This document shows positions 42,393 through 51,003 of a stretch of DNA of 64,000 nt, piece by piece. Made by a program: the position numbers and the translations under genes. The stretch comes from Lewinella sp. JB7 (GTDB lineage Bacteria; Bacteroidota; Bacteroidia; Chitinophagales; Saprospiraceae): assembly GCF_024297185.1 (NCBI RefSeq), contig NZ_JANCTD010000002.1, positions 372,001-436,000 of the forward strand. Direction: 5' to 3'. The first letter of the stretch is position 1, and each line of letters starts with the position of its first letter. The notes beneath the pieces are model-generated. The model did not search any database and was not told the origin of the DNA. It was given only the letters and a program-made list of their open reading frames with translations.

Positions 42393-44288
42393 ATGGCCAC
42401 GCCCCGCGACATTCTGCAGCAGTACTGGGGTTATCCCGACTTTCGCCCCCTCCAGGCGGAGATCATCGCGAGCGTGCTCGCCTGCCGGGATACACTTGCC
42501 CTCCTTCCCACGGGCGGGGGCAAGAGCATTTGTTTCCAGGTTCCCGCCCTGATGCTGGAGGGGGTCACCCTGGTGGTTTCCCCCCTCATCGCGCTGATGA
42601 AGGATCAGGTCCGGCAACTACGGGAGCGGGGCATCGTGGCCGACGCGGTCTACAGCGGCATGCGCGCCGGTGATATCGACCGGATCCTCGATAATGCCGT
42701 ATACGGCAACACCAAATTGCTGTACCTGAGCCCGGAACGTCTGCTCACCGATCTGGCCCGCGAACGCATCAAACGGATGCGACTGGCGCTGGTCGCGGTG
42801 GATGAGGCGCACTGCATCAGCCAGTGGGGGTATGACTTTCGCCCACCCTACCTGCGAATCGCGGAATTACGCAAGCTGCACCCCGAGGTACCCTTCGTGG
42901 CGGTCACGGCGACGGCCACCCCGGAAGTGATCGACGATATCCAGGACAAGCTGGCCTTCCGGCGGGGAAAGGTGTTCCAGCAGAGTTTTGCCCGCGAGAA
43001 CCTGGCCTACATCGTACGCCGACCGCCGGGGAAGGAAGAACAACTCCTGGAAGTACTGCGGGGGGTCGACGGCAGCAGCATCGTATACGTGCGCAGCCGG
43101 GGACTGACCAAGGAAATAGCCCATAAGCTCGGTCGCCGCTCCATTGCGGCCGCGGCCTACCACGCCGGTCTGGAGAGCGAGGAGAAGGACCGTCGGCAGA
43201 GTGACTGGATCGGCAATCGGCTGCGGGTGATGGTAGCTACGAACGCATTCGGGATGGGGATCGATAAACCGGACGTTCGATCGGTGATACACTACGGTCC
43301 CCCCGACAGCCCGGAGGCCTACTTCCAGGAAGCGGGTCGGGGAGGCCGCGACGGTAGGATCAGCTACGCGGTCATGCTCTACCACCCCACCGACGGGGAG
43401 CGGCTGATCAGGAACTGGGAGCTTTCCTACCCCCCGATCACGGAAATCAAACGCATGTACCGGGCGCTGGGAAGTTTCCTGCAACTCGCCGTCGGGGGCG
43501 GTAAGGGGGAAACCTACGATTTCGACCTGACCCGCTTCGCCAACAATTTCGGCTTCGACATCCGACAGGCCTACAGCGGACTCAAGGCCCTGGAAAAGTC
43601 GGGCTACATCCTGCTGACCGATGACATCCAGCAGGCGGCCACGCTGCAGTTCACGGTGGGGAAGGAAGCCCTGTACGACTATCAACTCAAAAACCCCCGC
43701 GTCGGTAAGCTCGTGAAGTCTATACTACGGACGACCCAGGGGGCTTTTCTTAACCCGGTACAGCTCCGGGAGGGATCCCTGGCTAACTTTCTCGGGATCT
43801 CCACCGAGGAACTTCAACGGACCTTTCAGAAGATGCGGGCGGAGGGGATCGTCGATTACACCCCCGAAAAGAACGGTCCCCAACTGGTCTTTGTCGAGGA
43901 ACGCCTCGACCCCGACAACCTGCGGATCGACGAGCGGCAGTACCGTTTCCTACAGGAGCGGGCCCGCCACCGCATCGATACCATGATCGCCTACTGCGAG
44001 ACGGATACGGACTGCCGCTCCGCCCTCTTGCTCCGCTACTTCGGCGAACCCGATCCACCGGATTGCGGGCACTGTGACGTGTGTCGGAAGAAAAAAACCG
44101 CCCCCCCCGACCGCCGCGCGATCCACCGGCAGATTCAGTCTCTGTTGCATACCGATACATCGCTGCCGCTGCAGCACATCCTGCAGACCTTTCCCTCCGG
44201 CCAACGTACGCAGGTGAGCGTAATCCTGCAGGAACTTCTCAATGAAGGGATGCTCATTCAGGAGAGGAATAAACTCCGGCTACCGTGA
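42393..44288 (+). CDS. recQ: ATP-dependent DNA helicase RecQ
   Basis: 3'-5' helicase for DNA repair. 631 residues with Walker A TGGGKS at 40-45, DEAH at 137-140, the aromatic-rich loop ISQWGYDFR, motif VI AGRGGRDG (about 311-318) and a C-terminal zinc cluster with CDVC. The RQC region follows, and the last part has a short HRDC-like segment. It is the long form with the extra winged-helix region. It overlaps the glycosyltransferase by GTGA; divergent from the GH30 gene. Confidence 0.96.
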   Translation: MATPRDILQQYWGYPDFRPLQAEIIASVLACRDTLALLPTGGGKSICFQVPALMLEGVTLVVSPLIALMKDQVRQLRERGIVADAVYSGMRAGDIDRILDNAVYGNTKLLYLSPERLLTDLARERIKRMRLALVAVDEAHCISQWGYDFRPPYLRIAELRKLHPEVPFVAVTATATPEVIDDIQDKLAFRRGKVFQQSFARENLAYIVRRPPGKEEQLLEVLRGVDGSSIVYVRSRGLTKEIAHKLGRRSIAAAAYHAGLESEEKDRRQSDWIGNRLRVMVATNAFGMGIDKPDVRSVIHYGPPDSPEAYFQEAGRGGRDGRISYAVMLYHPTDGERLIRNWELSYPPITEIKRMYRALGSFLQLAVGGGKGETYDFDLTRFANNFGFDIRQAYSGLKALEKSGYILLTDDIQQAATLQFTVGKEALYDYQLKNPRVGKLVKSILRTTQGAFLNPVQLREGSLANFLGISTEELQRTFQKMRAEGIVDYTPEKNGPQLVFVEERLDPDNLRIDERQYRFLQERARHRIDTMIAYCETDTDCRSALLLRYFGEPDPPDCGHCDVCRKKKTAPPDRRAIHRQIQSLLHTDTSLPLQHILQTFPSGQRTQVSVILQELLNEGMLIQERNKLRLP

Positions 44289-45394
44289 GAATCATCTGTA
44301 CGGTCACGAACGACCTGAGCCACGACCAGCGCATGCACCGCATCTGTACGACCCTGCAGGCCGCGGGCCACGAAGTGACCCTTATCGGTCGGATCATGCC
44401 ACACAGCGGCCCCCTACCCGACCGTCCCTACCGGCAGGAGCGACTGCGGTGCCGCTACCACGTCGGAAAGCGGTTTTATGCCGAATTCAACTTCCGGCTC
44501 TGGCAGTCCCTGCGACGACGCACTTACGACGTGGTGTGCGCGGTGGACCTGGATACCCTGCTTCCGGCAATCGTCGCTTCGGGCCGCCACAGGGCCGTGG
44601 TCTACGACGCCCACGAGTGGTTCAGTGAAACCCCCGAGGTTGCCCCGCGGCCGCTCATTCGGGCGGCGTGGCGGGGCCTGGGTCGTGCGCTGGTCCCCCG
44701 AACGGAGGCGCGGTACACAGTAGGGGAAACCCTGGCACGACAACTGGAAGAGGATTACGGACGTCCGTTTGCGGTAGTTCGCAACTTACCGCAGCAAGCA
44801 CGAAATTCATTTTGTGAAAATTCCGGAGGAGTAATACTATACCAGGGTATGCTGAATCCAGGCCGCGGACTGGATACCGCGATTCGCGCGATGGCGGAGG
44901 TGCCACAGGGCGAACTATGGATCGTCGGAGAAGGACCGGAAGCCCCCCGTCTCGTCCGCCTGGCAAATGAGCTTAATCTATCCGACCGGGTGAAGTTCCT
45001 GGGCTTTGTTCCGCCGGAAGAATTACCCGCCGTCACCGCCCGGGCCTGGTTGGGGCTGAACTTACTAGCGGATTCGAGTCCGAGCTATTACTACAGTCTG
45101 GCGAATAAGGCGCTCGATTACCTCCAGTCCGGTCTGCCCAGTATCCAGATGGACTTTCCGGAGTACCGGGCGCTGCAGGAGGAATACCACTGCTTCGAGC
45201 TGTTACCGGAACTTTCCGCTCCCGCGCTCGCCGCCCGCATCAACGTCCTTGCCGCAAACCCCGCACGGTACGCCCGACTCCGCCGTGCGTGCCGGGAAGC
45301 CGCACGGGAGTTGTGCTGGGAAAAGGAAGCCCCAAAGCTCCTGGCGATCTACGGGGCGGTGGAGGAACGGCTCCGCGCTAAACGTGGAGATTGA
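44285..45394 (+). CDS. GT4-type glycosyltransferase
   Basis: A 369-residue glycosyltransferase of the GT-B fold (GT4-like): N-terminal domain with RIICTVTNDLSHDQRMHRI and a C-terminal donor domain with EGPEAPRLVRLA (about 220-231) and YSLANKALDYLQSGLPSI (about 266-283) typical of this class. It is cytoplasmic or membrane-associated. GTG start, coupled to recQ. The acceptor and sugar are unknown. Its 3' end overlaps the rnd stop by 17 nt tail to tail. Confidence 0.85.
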   Translation: MRIICTVTNDLSHDQRMHRICTTLQAAGHEVTLIGRIMPHSGPLPDRPYRQERLRCRYHVGKRFYAEFNFRLWQSLRRRTYDVVCAVDLDTLLPAIVASGRHRAVVYDAHEWFSETPEVAPRPLIRAAWRGLGRALVPRTEARYTVGETLARQLEEDYGRPFAVVRNLPQQARNSFCENSGGVILYQGMLNPGRGLDTAIRAMAEVPQGELWIVGEGPEAPRLVRLANELNLSDRVKFLGFVPPEELPAVTARAWLGLNLLADSSPSYYYSLANKALDYLQSGLPSIQMDFPEYRALQEEYHCFELLPELSAPALAARINVLAANPARYARLRRACREAARELCWEKEAPKLLAIYGAVEERLRAKRGD

Positions 45395-46553
45395 TCTTTC
45401 CCCCCTCAATGCTGATCTTGAGGCGATCGAAGTTCTTCAGCCAGTTGACGAAATCCTCGCCCAGCAGCTCGCGCCGCCAGCCGGAACCCAGGATAGCCTT
45501 ACGCACGCTTTCGTCCTGCTTCATCCGCCGGATCGCGTTGCGGGGCATGACCAGCGCGTGGCTGATGTCGGCTTCCCCCGCCCGGTACTTCATCAGCAGG
45601 TACAGCAGTTCGATGATCATGTCATCCTCCTCGTCCTCCTGGCTGGTCCGCTGAATCTGATTGACGATGGCCAGCTCGTCGTCGGTGCCCGCTTCGTTGT
45701 ACATATCGACGAAAAGGTCACCGTAGCGCTTGATCGTTTTGGCGGGCAGGCGCCGGTTCTCGAGCATGGAATCCTTGCCCCCGCGCACCCCGCGCACCAA
45801 CTGACTGATGATCTTACTCGGCAGGATCATCTCCTTGCTGTAGTTCTTGGACTCGGCCAGTGCCCGCCGCCATTCGTACAACCGCAGGAGGAAGAGCCGG
45901 TCGCGGGTCCGGCTGGAGCGCGCCAGGTTGCTGTTCAGCAACTCATGGTTGGGATCGCGGAAGTAATAGTCGCTTTCGGCCATCAGGGCACACTCCTCCA
46001 GGGCCCACTCCAGGCGGCCGTTAGCTTCTAGCTTACCGGTGATGGTGTCGTATAGCTGGCGCAGGTACACCACGTCGAGGAGGGCGTACTTCACCTGCTT
46101 CTCGCTCATGGGGCGGCGCGACCAGTCGGTTACGGCGTAGCCCTTGCCGAGCTTATCCCCGACTTCGGCCTCGACTAATTTGGCGAAACTGGTGGGATAG
46201 CGGTGGCCGATGAAACTGGCCGCGATCTGGGTGTCGAACACGTTCGCCGGGGTGATGCCGTAAGCGCGGTACAGGAGGCGGTAATCGTTGTCGCCGGCGT
46301 GGGTGATCTTCACGATGCCGGGGTCCTGAATGAGCTTCAGGAAGGGTCCGAGGTCGTCCAGCACGATGGGATCGATCAGATAGTACCCGTATTCGCTACT
46401 GACCTGAATGAGGCACAGCAGCGTATGGTAGCGTTTTTCACCGATGAATTCGGTGTCGAAGCCCATCCAGTCGATTCCGCGATGCTCTTCGTAAAAGTCC
46501 CGTAATGCTTCGGGCGTTTGAATTAAGGTGTAATCAATACCGGCAACGGTCAT
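45378..46553 (-). CDS. rnd: Ribonuclease D
   Basis: A 391-residue 3'-5' exoribonuclease for tRNA maturation. Exonuclease motif I is DTEFIGEK with D33/E35, motif II lies in THAGDNDYRLL (about 97-107) and motif III in YALLDVVYL (about 167-175); an HRDC domain covers about 215-300. ATG 46553 is preferred over 46631 because motif I then falls at a typical position. It may trim the tRNA transcripts of this region, including any spliced initiator tRNA, but that is inference. Confidence 0.93.
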   Translation of the reverse strand: MTVAGIDYTLIQTPEALRDFYEEHRGIDWMGFDTEFIGEKRYHTLLCLIQVSSEYGYYLIDPIVLDDLGPFLKLIQDPGIVKITHAGDNDYRLLYRAYGITPANVFDTQIAASFIGHRYPTSFAKLVEAEVGDKLGKGYAVTDWSRRPMSEKQVKYALLDVVYLRQLYDTITGKLEANGRLEWALEECALMAESDYYFRDPNHELLNSNLARSSRTRDRLFLLRLYEWRRALAESKNYSKEMILPSKIISQLVRGVRGGKDSMLENRRLPAKTIKRYGDLFVDMYNEAGTDDELAIVNQIQRTSQEDEEDDMIIELLYLLMKYRAGEADISHALVMPRNAIRRMKQDESVRKAILGSGWRRELLGEDFVNWLKNFDRLKISIEGGKINLHV

Positions 46554-46721
46554 TATGGCGTGTTCTGGGGTTGTAAGAGGGTCTAGGCCAAATCGGCGAA
46601 AGTTGTGACGCAACGTTAAACCGGGCGTCACTACCGCACGTCAGAACAAGCTAACGCGCACCGGGACAAAGATGGTGCCAACCACCTCCCCCGCAAAGCT
46701 GTTTCCGTAAAAATTTGTCTT

Positions 46722-49700
46722 ATGAAAGTTGCCAAGCGTATTCTGGTCGGCCTGTTGGTCTTCATCGTCGTGGTATTCGCCTTTCTGCTCGTTGCCCCCA
46801 TGATCTTCAAGGACGAGATCGTCAGTCGGGTCAAGTCAGGCATCAACGAAGCGGTCAACGCCGAAGTGGATTTCGCCGACGCCGACCTCAGCTTCCTGCG
46901 CAGCTTTCCGGACATCGCCCTTACGGTGGACGATTACCGCATCGTGGGTATCGACACCTTCGCCGGACTGCCCCTGCTTACGGGGGAGCAGGCACGGATC
47001 GATCTCGGCTTCTGGTCCGTGATCGCGGGCGACGGAAATTACGAAGTGGACGGCCTTACCCTCACCAAGCCCAACGTCAACCTGCTCGTCCTCACGCCCG
47101 AACTGGCGAACTACCTCATCGTAGCGGAGACCGGGGGCGCGGACGCAGGAGCAACGGCTACACCGGAAAGCCAGCCCGTCATCACCCTCCAGGAATTCCG
47201 GATCACCGACGGCAGCCTAGTGTACGACGACCGTACGACCGAAACCTTCGTCCGGCTTACGGGCCTGAACGCAACCGGCAACGGTGACTTCACCGCCTCC
47301 GTATTCGATCTGGACACCCACGCCGAAGCCAAAGGCTTCACCTTCGCCCAGGCCGGCATGACGTACCTGGATGAAGTCCTGCTGGAAGCGGACGCCGTGG
47401 TCAACATCGACGCCGACAATCTGCGCTACACCTTCAAGGATAACAACGTCAAACTCAACGAGCTGGCCCTCGTCTTCGGCGGCAGCATCGACCTGGAGGA
47501 TAACGACGATATCCTGCTCGACCTGACCTACTCCGCGCCGGCCAACGACTTCCGGCAACTGTGGAGCATCATACCGGCAGCCTACACCGAGGGCTTCGAG
47601 CGCGTACAGACGGGCGGCACCTTCACCCTGTCCGGAGACGTAAAGGGCACTTACAACGGAGAACGGGAGGTATACCCCGCCTTCTCCGTAGCCAGCGACA
47701 TCAGCAACGGCAGCGTTCAGTATCCGGGGCGGCCCGTGGGCATCACCGGCATCGACGCCGCCCTGAACGTGAACAGTCCGGCGGCCGATCTCGACCGGAT
47801 GGTAGTCGATCTTCCCCGCTTCGATTTCACCCTCGGAGGTGACCCCTTTCGGGGAAGCTTCCGCCTGGCCACTCCCCTCTCCGACCCCAACGTGACGGCA
47901 CGCCTGAACGGAACCGTGGACCTGCAGAAGTGGTCTTCGGCCATCCCCCTCGAGGGCGTGCAGGAACTGGCCGGCCGGATCGTAGCCGACGTCACGATGG
48001 AAAACGTTCGCCAGAGTGCCATCGATGCCGGTCGTTACGGGGAGGTGAACCTGGCCGGCGACCTGCTGGTGAGCAACCTGGTCTACGTCGCGGAGGGAAC
48101 CCCGGCGGTACGTATCGCCCAGGCGAAGGCCGACTTCACCCCGCAATTCGTCGACGTTCAGCAGTTCAATGCCACGCTGGGGCAAAGCGACCTTAGCGCC
48201 ACCGCCAAGATCAATAACCTGCTGGCCTACTTCAGCCCCACGCAGACCATGCGGGGCAGCGTGGTCCTTCGTTCCAATTTTTTCAGTGCGGACGAGTGGA
48301 TGGCGGAATCGACGGAGGAAGCCGTCGTCAGTCCGGCGGAGCTGGAGACTACGAGCACCCCGTCGGAAGCGGAAGTCTTCGATCGCTTCGACTTTGACGT
48401 AGATGCCGAGATCGAGGAACTTGCTTATGGCATCTACCGCCCCACCGATCTGCGGGTGGTCGGTAACGTGAAGCCGAACCGCCTGGAGCTGGCGACCGCC
48501 GCCGCTACGCTCAAGGAAAGCACCTTCAATGCCTCCGGGATGATCAACAATCTATTTGACTATACCTTCGGCGAGGGCGTGCTGACCGGAGACCTTTCGG
48601 TACGGTCGGGATTCTTCAGCGTAGCGGACTTCATGGACGAGGAGGTAGTTTCTGCTCCAACTACGTCTGCGGATGCCTCCACCGCCGCAGCCGCTCCCAT
48701 CCCCATCCCCCGCAACATAAACTTGAAGGTGGATATGGCGGCCGACCGGGTGCAGTACACCGACATCACCATGAACGCCGTACGGGGGATCATGCGGGTC
48801 CGGGACGGAGCCGTGGTCATCGAGGACGGTCGCGCCGACCTGCTGGGCGGATCGATGGGTTTCACCGGTGCCTACGATACGGCCGAGGGGAACGAGCCGG
48901 GTTTTCACTTCTCGTACGACATGAAAAATCTACAGTTCAGTCAGGCCTTCAGCGTGCTGAACACCTTTGCGATTCTCGCACCGGTTGGAAAATTCATCTC
49001 CGGCACCTTCAACAGCGAGATGGTCATGAACGGGAAGCTGGGGGCGGATCTTTTCCCCCAACTGAAATCCATCGACGCCAAGGGACTCCTACGGACCGCC
49101 GACGCGCGCATCGCTTCCTTCAAACCCCTGCAGGTCATCGGCGAGGCCCTCAATATCCGGGAACTGCGCGAGAGTGCTCCCCTAAAGAACCTCATCGCGC
49201 CCTTTGAAATTAACGACGGCACCGTCACCGTTAAGCCCTTCGACTTCACGCTGGCGGGAATCGGGATGCGAATGGGCGGTAGCAGCGGTCTGGATACCGA
49301 TATGGATTACAAGATCCGGGCGGCCGTTCCCCGCACGCTCATTCAGAGCAACATAGTCACCGGTACGGCGCTGTCGGCGCTGGATAAACTGGCGGGGCAG
49401 GCCGGTAAGCTGGGCCTCAATATTACCCCCGGCGATACCATCAACCTGAATATCTCCCTGACAGGTAGCATTGCTAATCCGCGCGCAGCCTTCGATCTGC
49501 TGGGCACCCAGGGCTCGGGGGATCGTGGCCTGGGGGGTACCGTAGCCGATGCCGCCAAGGAGCGTCTCCAGGAAGAACTCAACACCCGCCTGGACTCGGC
49601 CAAAACACTGGCCGGTGACCGGGCGCGGATCGTGCAGGATAGTCTGCGCACGGTAGCCGCAGAACAGGCGCGGCGCCTGGAGACCGAGGCCGCCAACCGC

Positions 49701-49850
49701 CTAAAGGGGGCGCTGGGGGTGGGCCGTGATTCCGCTCAAGTTCGCGACTCCCTGGCCCTGCCGGACGCCGCTAAGGACGCGGTCGACGACGTGAAGAAGG
49801 AGTTGGAGAAGTTTAATCCATTTAAGCGGAAGAAAACGGGGGGCGGGTAA
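46722..49850 (+). CDS. AsmA family inner-membrane-anchored protein
   Basis: A 1042-residue protein with an N-terminal membrane anchor (ILVGLLVFIVVVFAFLLV at about 7-24) and a long, beta-rich periplasmic part with the AsmA-like start KDEIVSRVKSGINEAVNAEVDF. A low-complexity spacer around 640 (TTSADASTAAAAPIPIPR) separates two halves, and the C-terminal end is a helical charged tail (VADAAKERLQEELNTRLDS). AsmA proteins are implicated in lipid transfer and outer-membrane assembly. It is monocistronic and divergent from rnd; a TAAAAATTTG element lies just before the ATG. Confidence 0.87.
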   Translation: MKVAKRILVGLLVFIVVVFAFLLVAPMIFKDEIVSRVKSGINEAVNAEVDFADADLSFLRSFPDIALTVDDYRIVGIDTFAGLPLLTGEQARIDLGFWSVIAGDGNYEVDGLTLTKPNVNLLVLTPELANYLIVAETGGADAGATATPESQPVITLQEFRITDGSLVYDDRTTETFVRLTGLNATGNGDFTASVFDLDTHAEAKGFTFAQAGMTYLDEVLLEADAVVNIDADNLRYTFKDNNVKLNELALVFGGSIDLEDNDDILLDLTYSAPANDFRQLWSIIPAAYTEGFERVQTGGTFTLSGDVKGTYNGEREVYPAFSVASDISNGSVQYPGRPVGITGIDAALNVNSPAADLDRMVVDLPRFDFTLGGDPFRGSFRLATPLSDPNVTARLNGTVDLQKWSSAIPLEGVQELAGRIVADVTMENVRQSAIDAGRYGEVNLAGDLLVSNLVYVAEGTPAVRIAQAKADFTPQFVDVQQFNATLGQSDLSATAKINNLLAYFSPTQTMRGSVVLRSNFFSADEWMAESTEEAVVSPAELETTSTPSEAEVFDRFDFDVDAEIEELAYGIYRPTDLRVVGNVKPNRLELATAAATLKESTFNASGMINNLFDYTFGEGVLTGDLSVRSGFFSVADFMDEEVVSAPTTSADASTAAAAPIPIPRNINLKVDMAADRVQYTDITMNAVRGIMRVRDGAVVIEDGRADLLGGSMGFTGAYDTAEGNEPGFHFSYDMKNLQFSQAFSVLNTFAILAPVGKFISGTFNSEMVMNGKLGADLFPQLKSIDAKGLLRTADARIASFKPLQVIGEALNIRELRESAPLKNLIAPFEINDGTVTVKPFDFTLAGIGMRMGGSSGLDTDMDYKIRAAVPRTLIQSNIVTGTALSALDKLAGQAGKLGLNITPGDTINLNISLTGSIANPRAAFDLLGTQGSGDRGLGGTVADAAKERLQEELNTRLDSAKTLAGDRARIVQDSLRTVAAEQARRLETEAANRLKGALGVGRDSAQVRDSLALPDAAKDAVDDVKKELEKFNPFKRKKTGGG

Positions 49851-50003
49851 TTCGGTATTCCTACATAGATGGAAACGGTCAGTACCGGATCAAGAGTCAG
49901 GCCGGTATTCTTTGGACGAAGACTAGGACTTCGCTCGTAAAGTATTGGCCTGGGGTACCATTACCCGTAAGCAAGATGCAGATTCAGCCGAATCACCAAA
50001 CGC
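49851..50003. other. Short gap before the tRNA terminator
   Basis: No gene, repeat or regulatory signal recognised between the AsmA-family stop and the tRNA-fMet terminator. Confidence 0.5.
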
Positions 50004-50040
50004 AAAAAGCCGTCACCGACTTTCGTCGATGACGGCTTTT
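50004..50040 (-). terminator. Terminator after the initiator tRNA gene
   Basis: On the minus strand, AAAAGCCGTCA pairs with TGACGGCTTTTT around a loop with an inner CGAC/GTCG pairing, 7 nt after the tRNA 3' end. The symmetrical A/T runs could also stop the plus-strand AsmA-family transcript. Confidence 0.85.
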
Positions 50041-50047
50041 GCCAATG

Positions 50048-50429
50048 TAGCGGGGGCAAGACTCGAACTTGCGACCTTCGGGTTATGCGTACCACTATAG
50101 CTTTCGCTACGCCCGTTCCGAGAAACGGATTTGATGGTCTGGACTTTCTCTTCACCGGCACTTGCAGAACAAGTACTACGGTGTTCACCATTAAGTCTCT
50201 ACACCTTCCCTGACGACGTCAGGGCTTGGCTCGGGATTACCATACTAAAGGCTTCCCCGAATTTGATGAATGTCACTTCGGCGTTTCCACCGAAGCAGCC
50301 CAAGCAAGACCAAATATCGATTTTACAACCGATTGATAAACTGCGTATCAATTTATCAAAACGGCACTGCTGCCGCCATTTGGCAATACGTTCTTGAGCC
50401 CGACGAGCTACCAACTGCTCCACCCCGCG
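50048..50429 (-). tRNA. Initiator tRNA-fMet (anticodon CAU), interrupted by a group I intron
   Basis: Minus-strand exons 50429-50397 (33 nt) and 50087-50048 (40 nt) join to a 73-nt initiator tRNA. Acceptor CGCGGGG/CCCCGCT leaves the 1-72 pair as a C-U mismatch, D-stem is GAGC/GCTC (A11-U24), anticodon stem ends with GGG/CCC, the anticodon loop is CTCATAA and the T-arm is GCAAG-TTCGAGT-CTTGC. The 1-72 mismatch, A11-U24 and three G-C pairs are initiator hallmarks. CCA is not encoded. The 5' exon ends at U33, immediately before the anticodon; the gene has its own promoter and terminator. A standard tRNA scan may miss it. Confidence 0.93.
50088..50396 (-). other. Group I (IC3-like) self-splicing intron in tRNA-fMet
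   Basis: 309 nt. Exon ends in U and the intron in G (omega G), as in group I introns. Core strands in order on the minus strand: P2 hairpin with GAAA loop (50295-50276), P4 5' TCGGGG (50260-50255), P5 GCC...GGT, P4 3' TCCCGA (50236-50231), P6 CCCTGAC-GTC-GTCAGGG (50224-50208), P7 5' AGAGACT (50200-50194), P8 hairpin CACCG...CGGTG, P7 3' AGAAAGTCC (50149-50141), P9 hairpin and a GTAGC-GAAA-GCTAT hairpin before the 3' splice site. AATCCCGAGCCAAGCC and GGTGTAGAGACT closely match cyanobacterial tRNA-Leu/tRNA-fMet IC3 introns. No reading frame of endonuclease type fits. P1/IGS was not resolved. Confidence 0.92.
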
Positions 50430-50465
50430 ATGTAATTTATACCACGTTACCATCGTAACGGGCTG

Positions 50466-50496
50466 CAAATATACAGACAAAATTGAAACGACAAAA
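50466..50496 (-). promoter_or_regulatory. Promoter of the tRNA-fMet gene
   Basis: On the minus strand, -33 TTTTG (50496-50492) and -7 TATATTTG (50473-50466) are 18 nt apart, a textbook Bacteroidota promoter. A CGTTAC-GATG-GTAACG hairpin (50445-50460) sits in the 36-nt leader before the tRNA. Confidence 0.75.
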
Positions 50497-50516
50497 GTTC
50501 GCGAAAGATTTCTGAA

Positions 50517-50852
50517 TTATTCTTCCGCTTCGGGGGCGAGTTGTACCCGCAGGCCGTCCAAGTCGCTGGTGATGCGGAGCTGGCACCCCAGTCGGGAGTT
50601 GTCCTCCACGAAGAAGGCCTGGTCGAGCATATCTTCTTCGTCCTCCCCCATCTCAGGGAGCTCAGTGTCGGATATGACGTAGCAGTGGCAGGTACTGCAG
50701 AGAGCCATGCCCCCGCAGGTACCCTTTACCGGTAATTCGTAGGCCTTACAGACTTCCATCACGTTCATATTCATGTCGGTGGGAGCTTCCAGCTCGTGGG
50801 CTTCACCGTGGCGATCGATAACGGTGATGGTGATGTTTCCTTCGTCGGTCAT
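50517..50852 (-). CDS. fdx: Adrenodoxin-type [2Fe-2S] ferredoxin
   Basis: A 111-residue electron carrier with cluster ligands C46, C52, C55 and C90 (CX5CX2CX34C), the ISC/adrenodoxin pattern, in CGGMALCSTC and LGC. ATG 50852 gives a normal short N-terminus; the in-frame start at 51047 overlaps the SulP gene. It is encoded divergently from sulP and alone, without isc neighbours. Possible partners are unknown. Confidence 0.9.
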   Translation of the reverse strand: MTDEGNITITVIDRHGEAHELEAPTDMNMNVMEVCKAYELPVKGTCGGMALCSTCHCYVISDTELPEMGEDEEDMLDQAFFVEDNSRLGCQLRITSDLDGLRVQLAPEAEE

Positions 50853-50905
50853 GGGATCAATTTCGCGGCGAAGATAGTGTGCTTCGGCGGGTGTGCGAAT
50901 TATCG

Positions 50906-50913
50906 TACCTTTG
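50906..50913 (+). promoter_or_regulatory. -7 element of the SulP gene
   Basis: TACCTTTG exact match to TAnnTTTG, 90 nt before the ATG at 51004, between the divergent ferredoxin and SulP genes. Confidence 0.55.
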
Positions 50914-51003
50914 CGGCTTCTTTTCGCGGGGGGCCGTCGATCCACACACATCACAAATGCATTTCGCGGTGTACCGCCGTAGGGATGATTCGTTGTCAGA
51001 CAG

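Noticed and set aside
50199-50480. 93-codon minus-strand frame overlapping the intron and 5' exon
   Set aside because: It runs through the tRNA exon and intron core and carries no LAGLIDADG, GIY-YIG or HNH motif; not a homing endonuclease.
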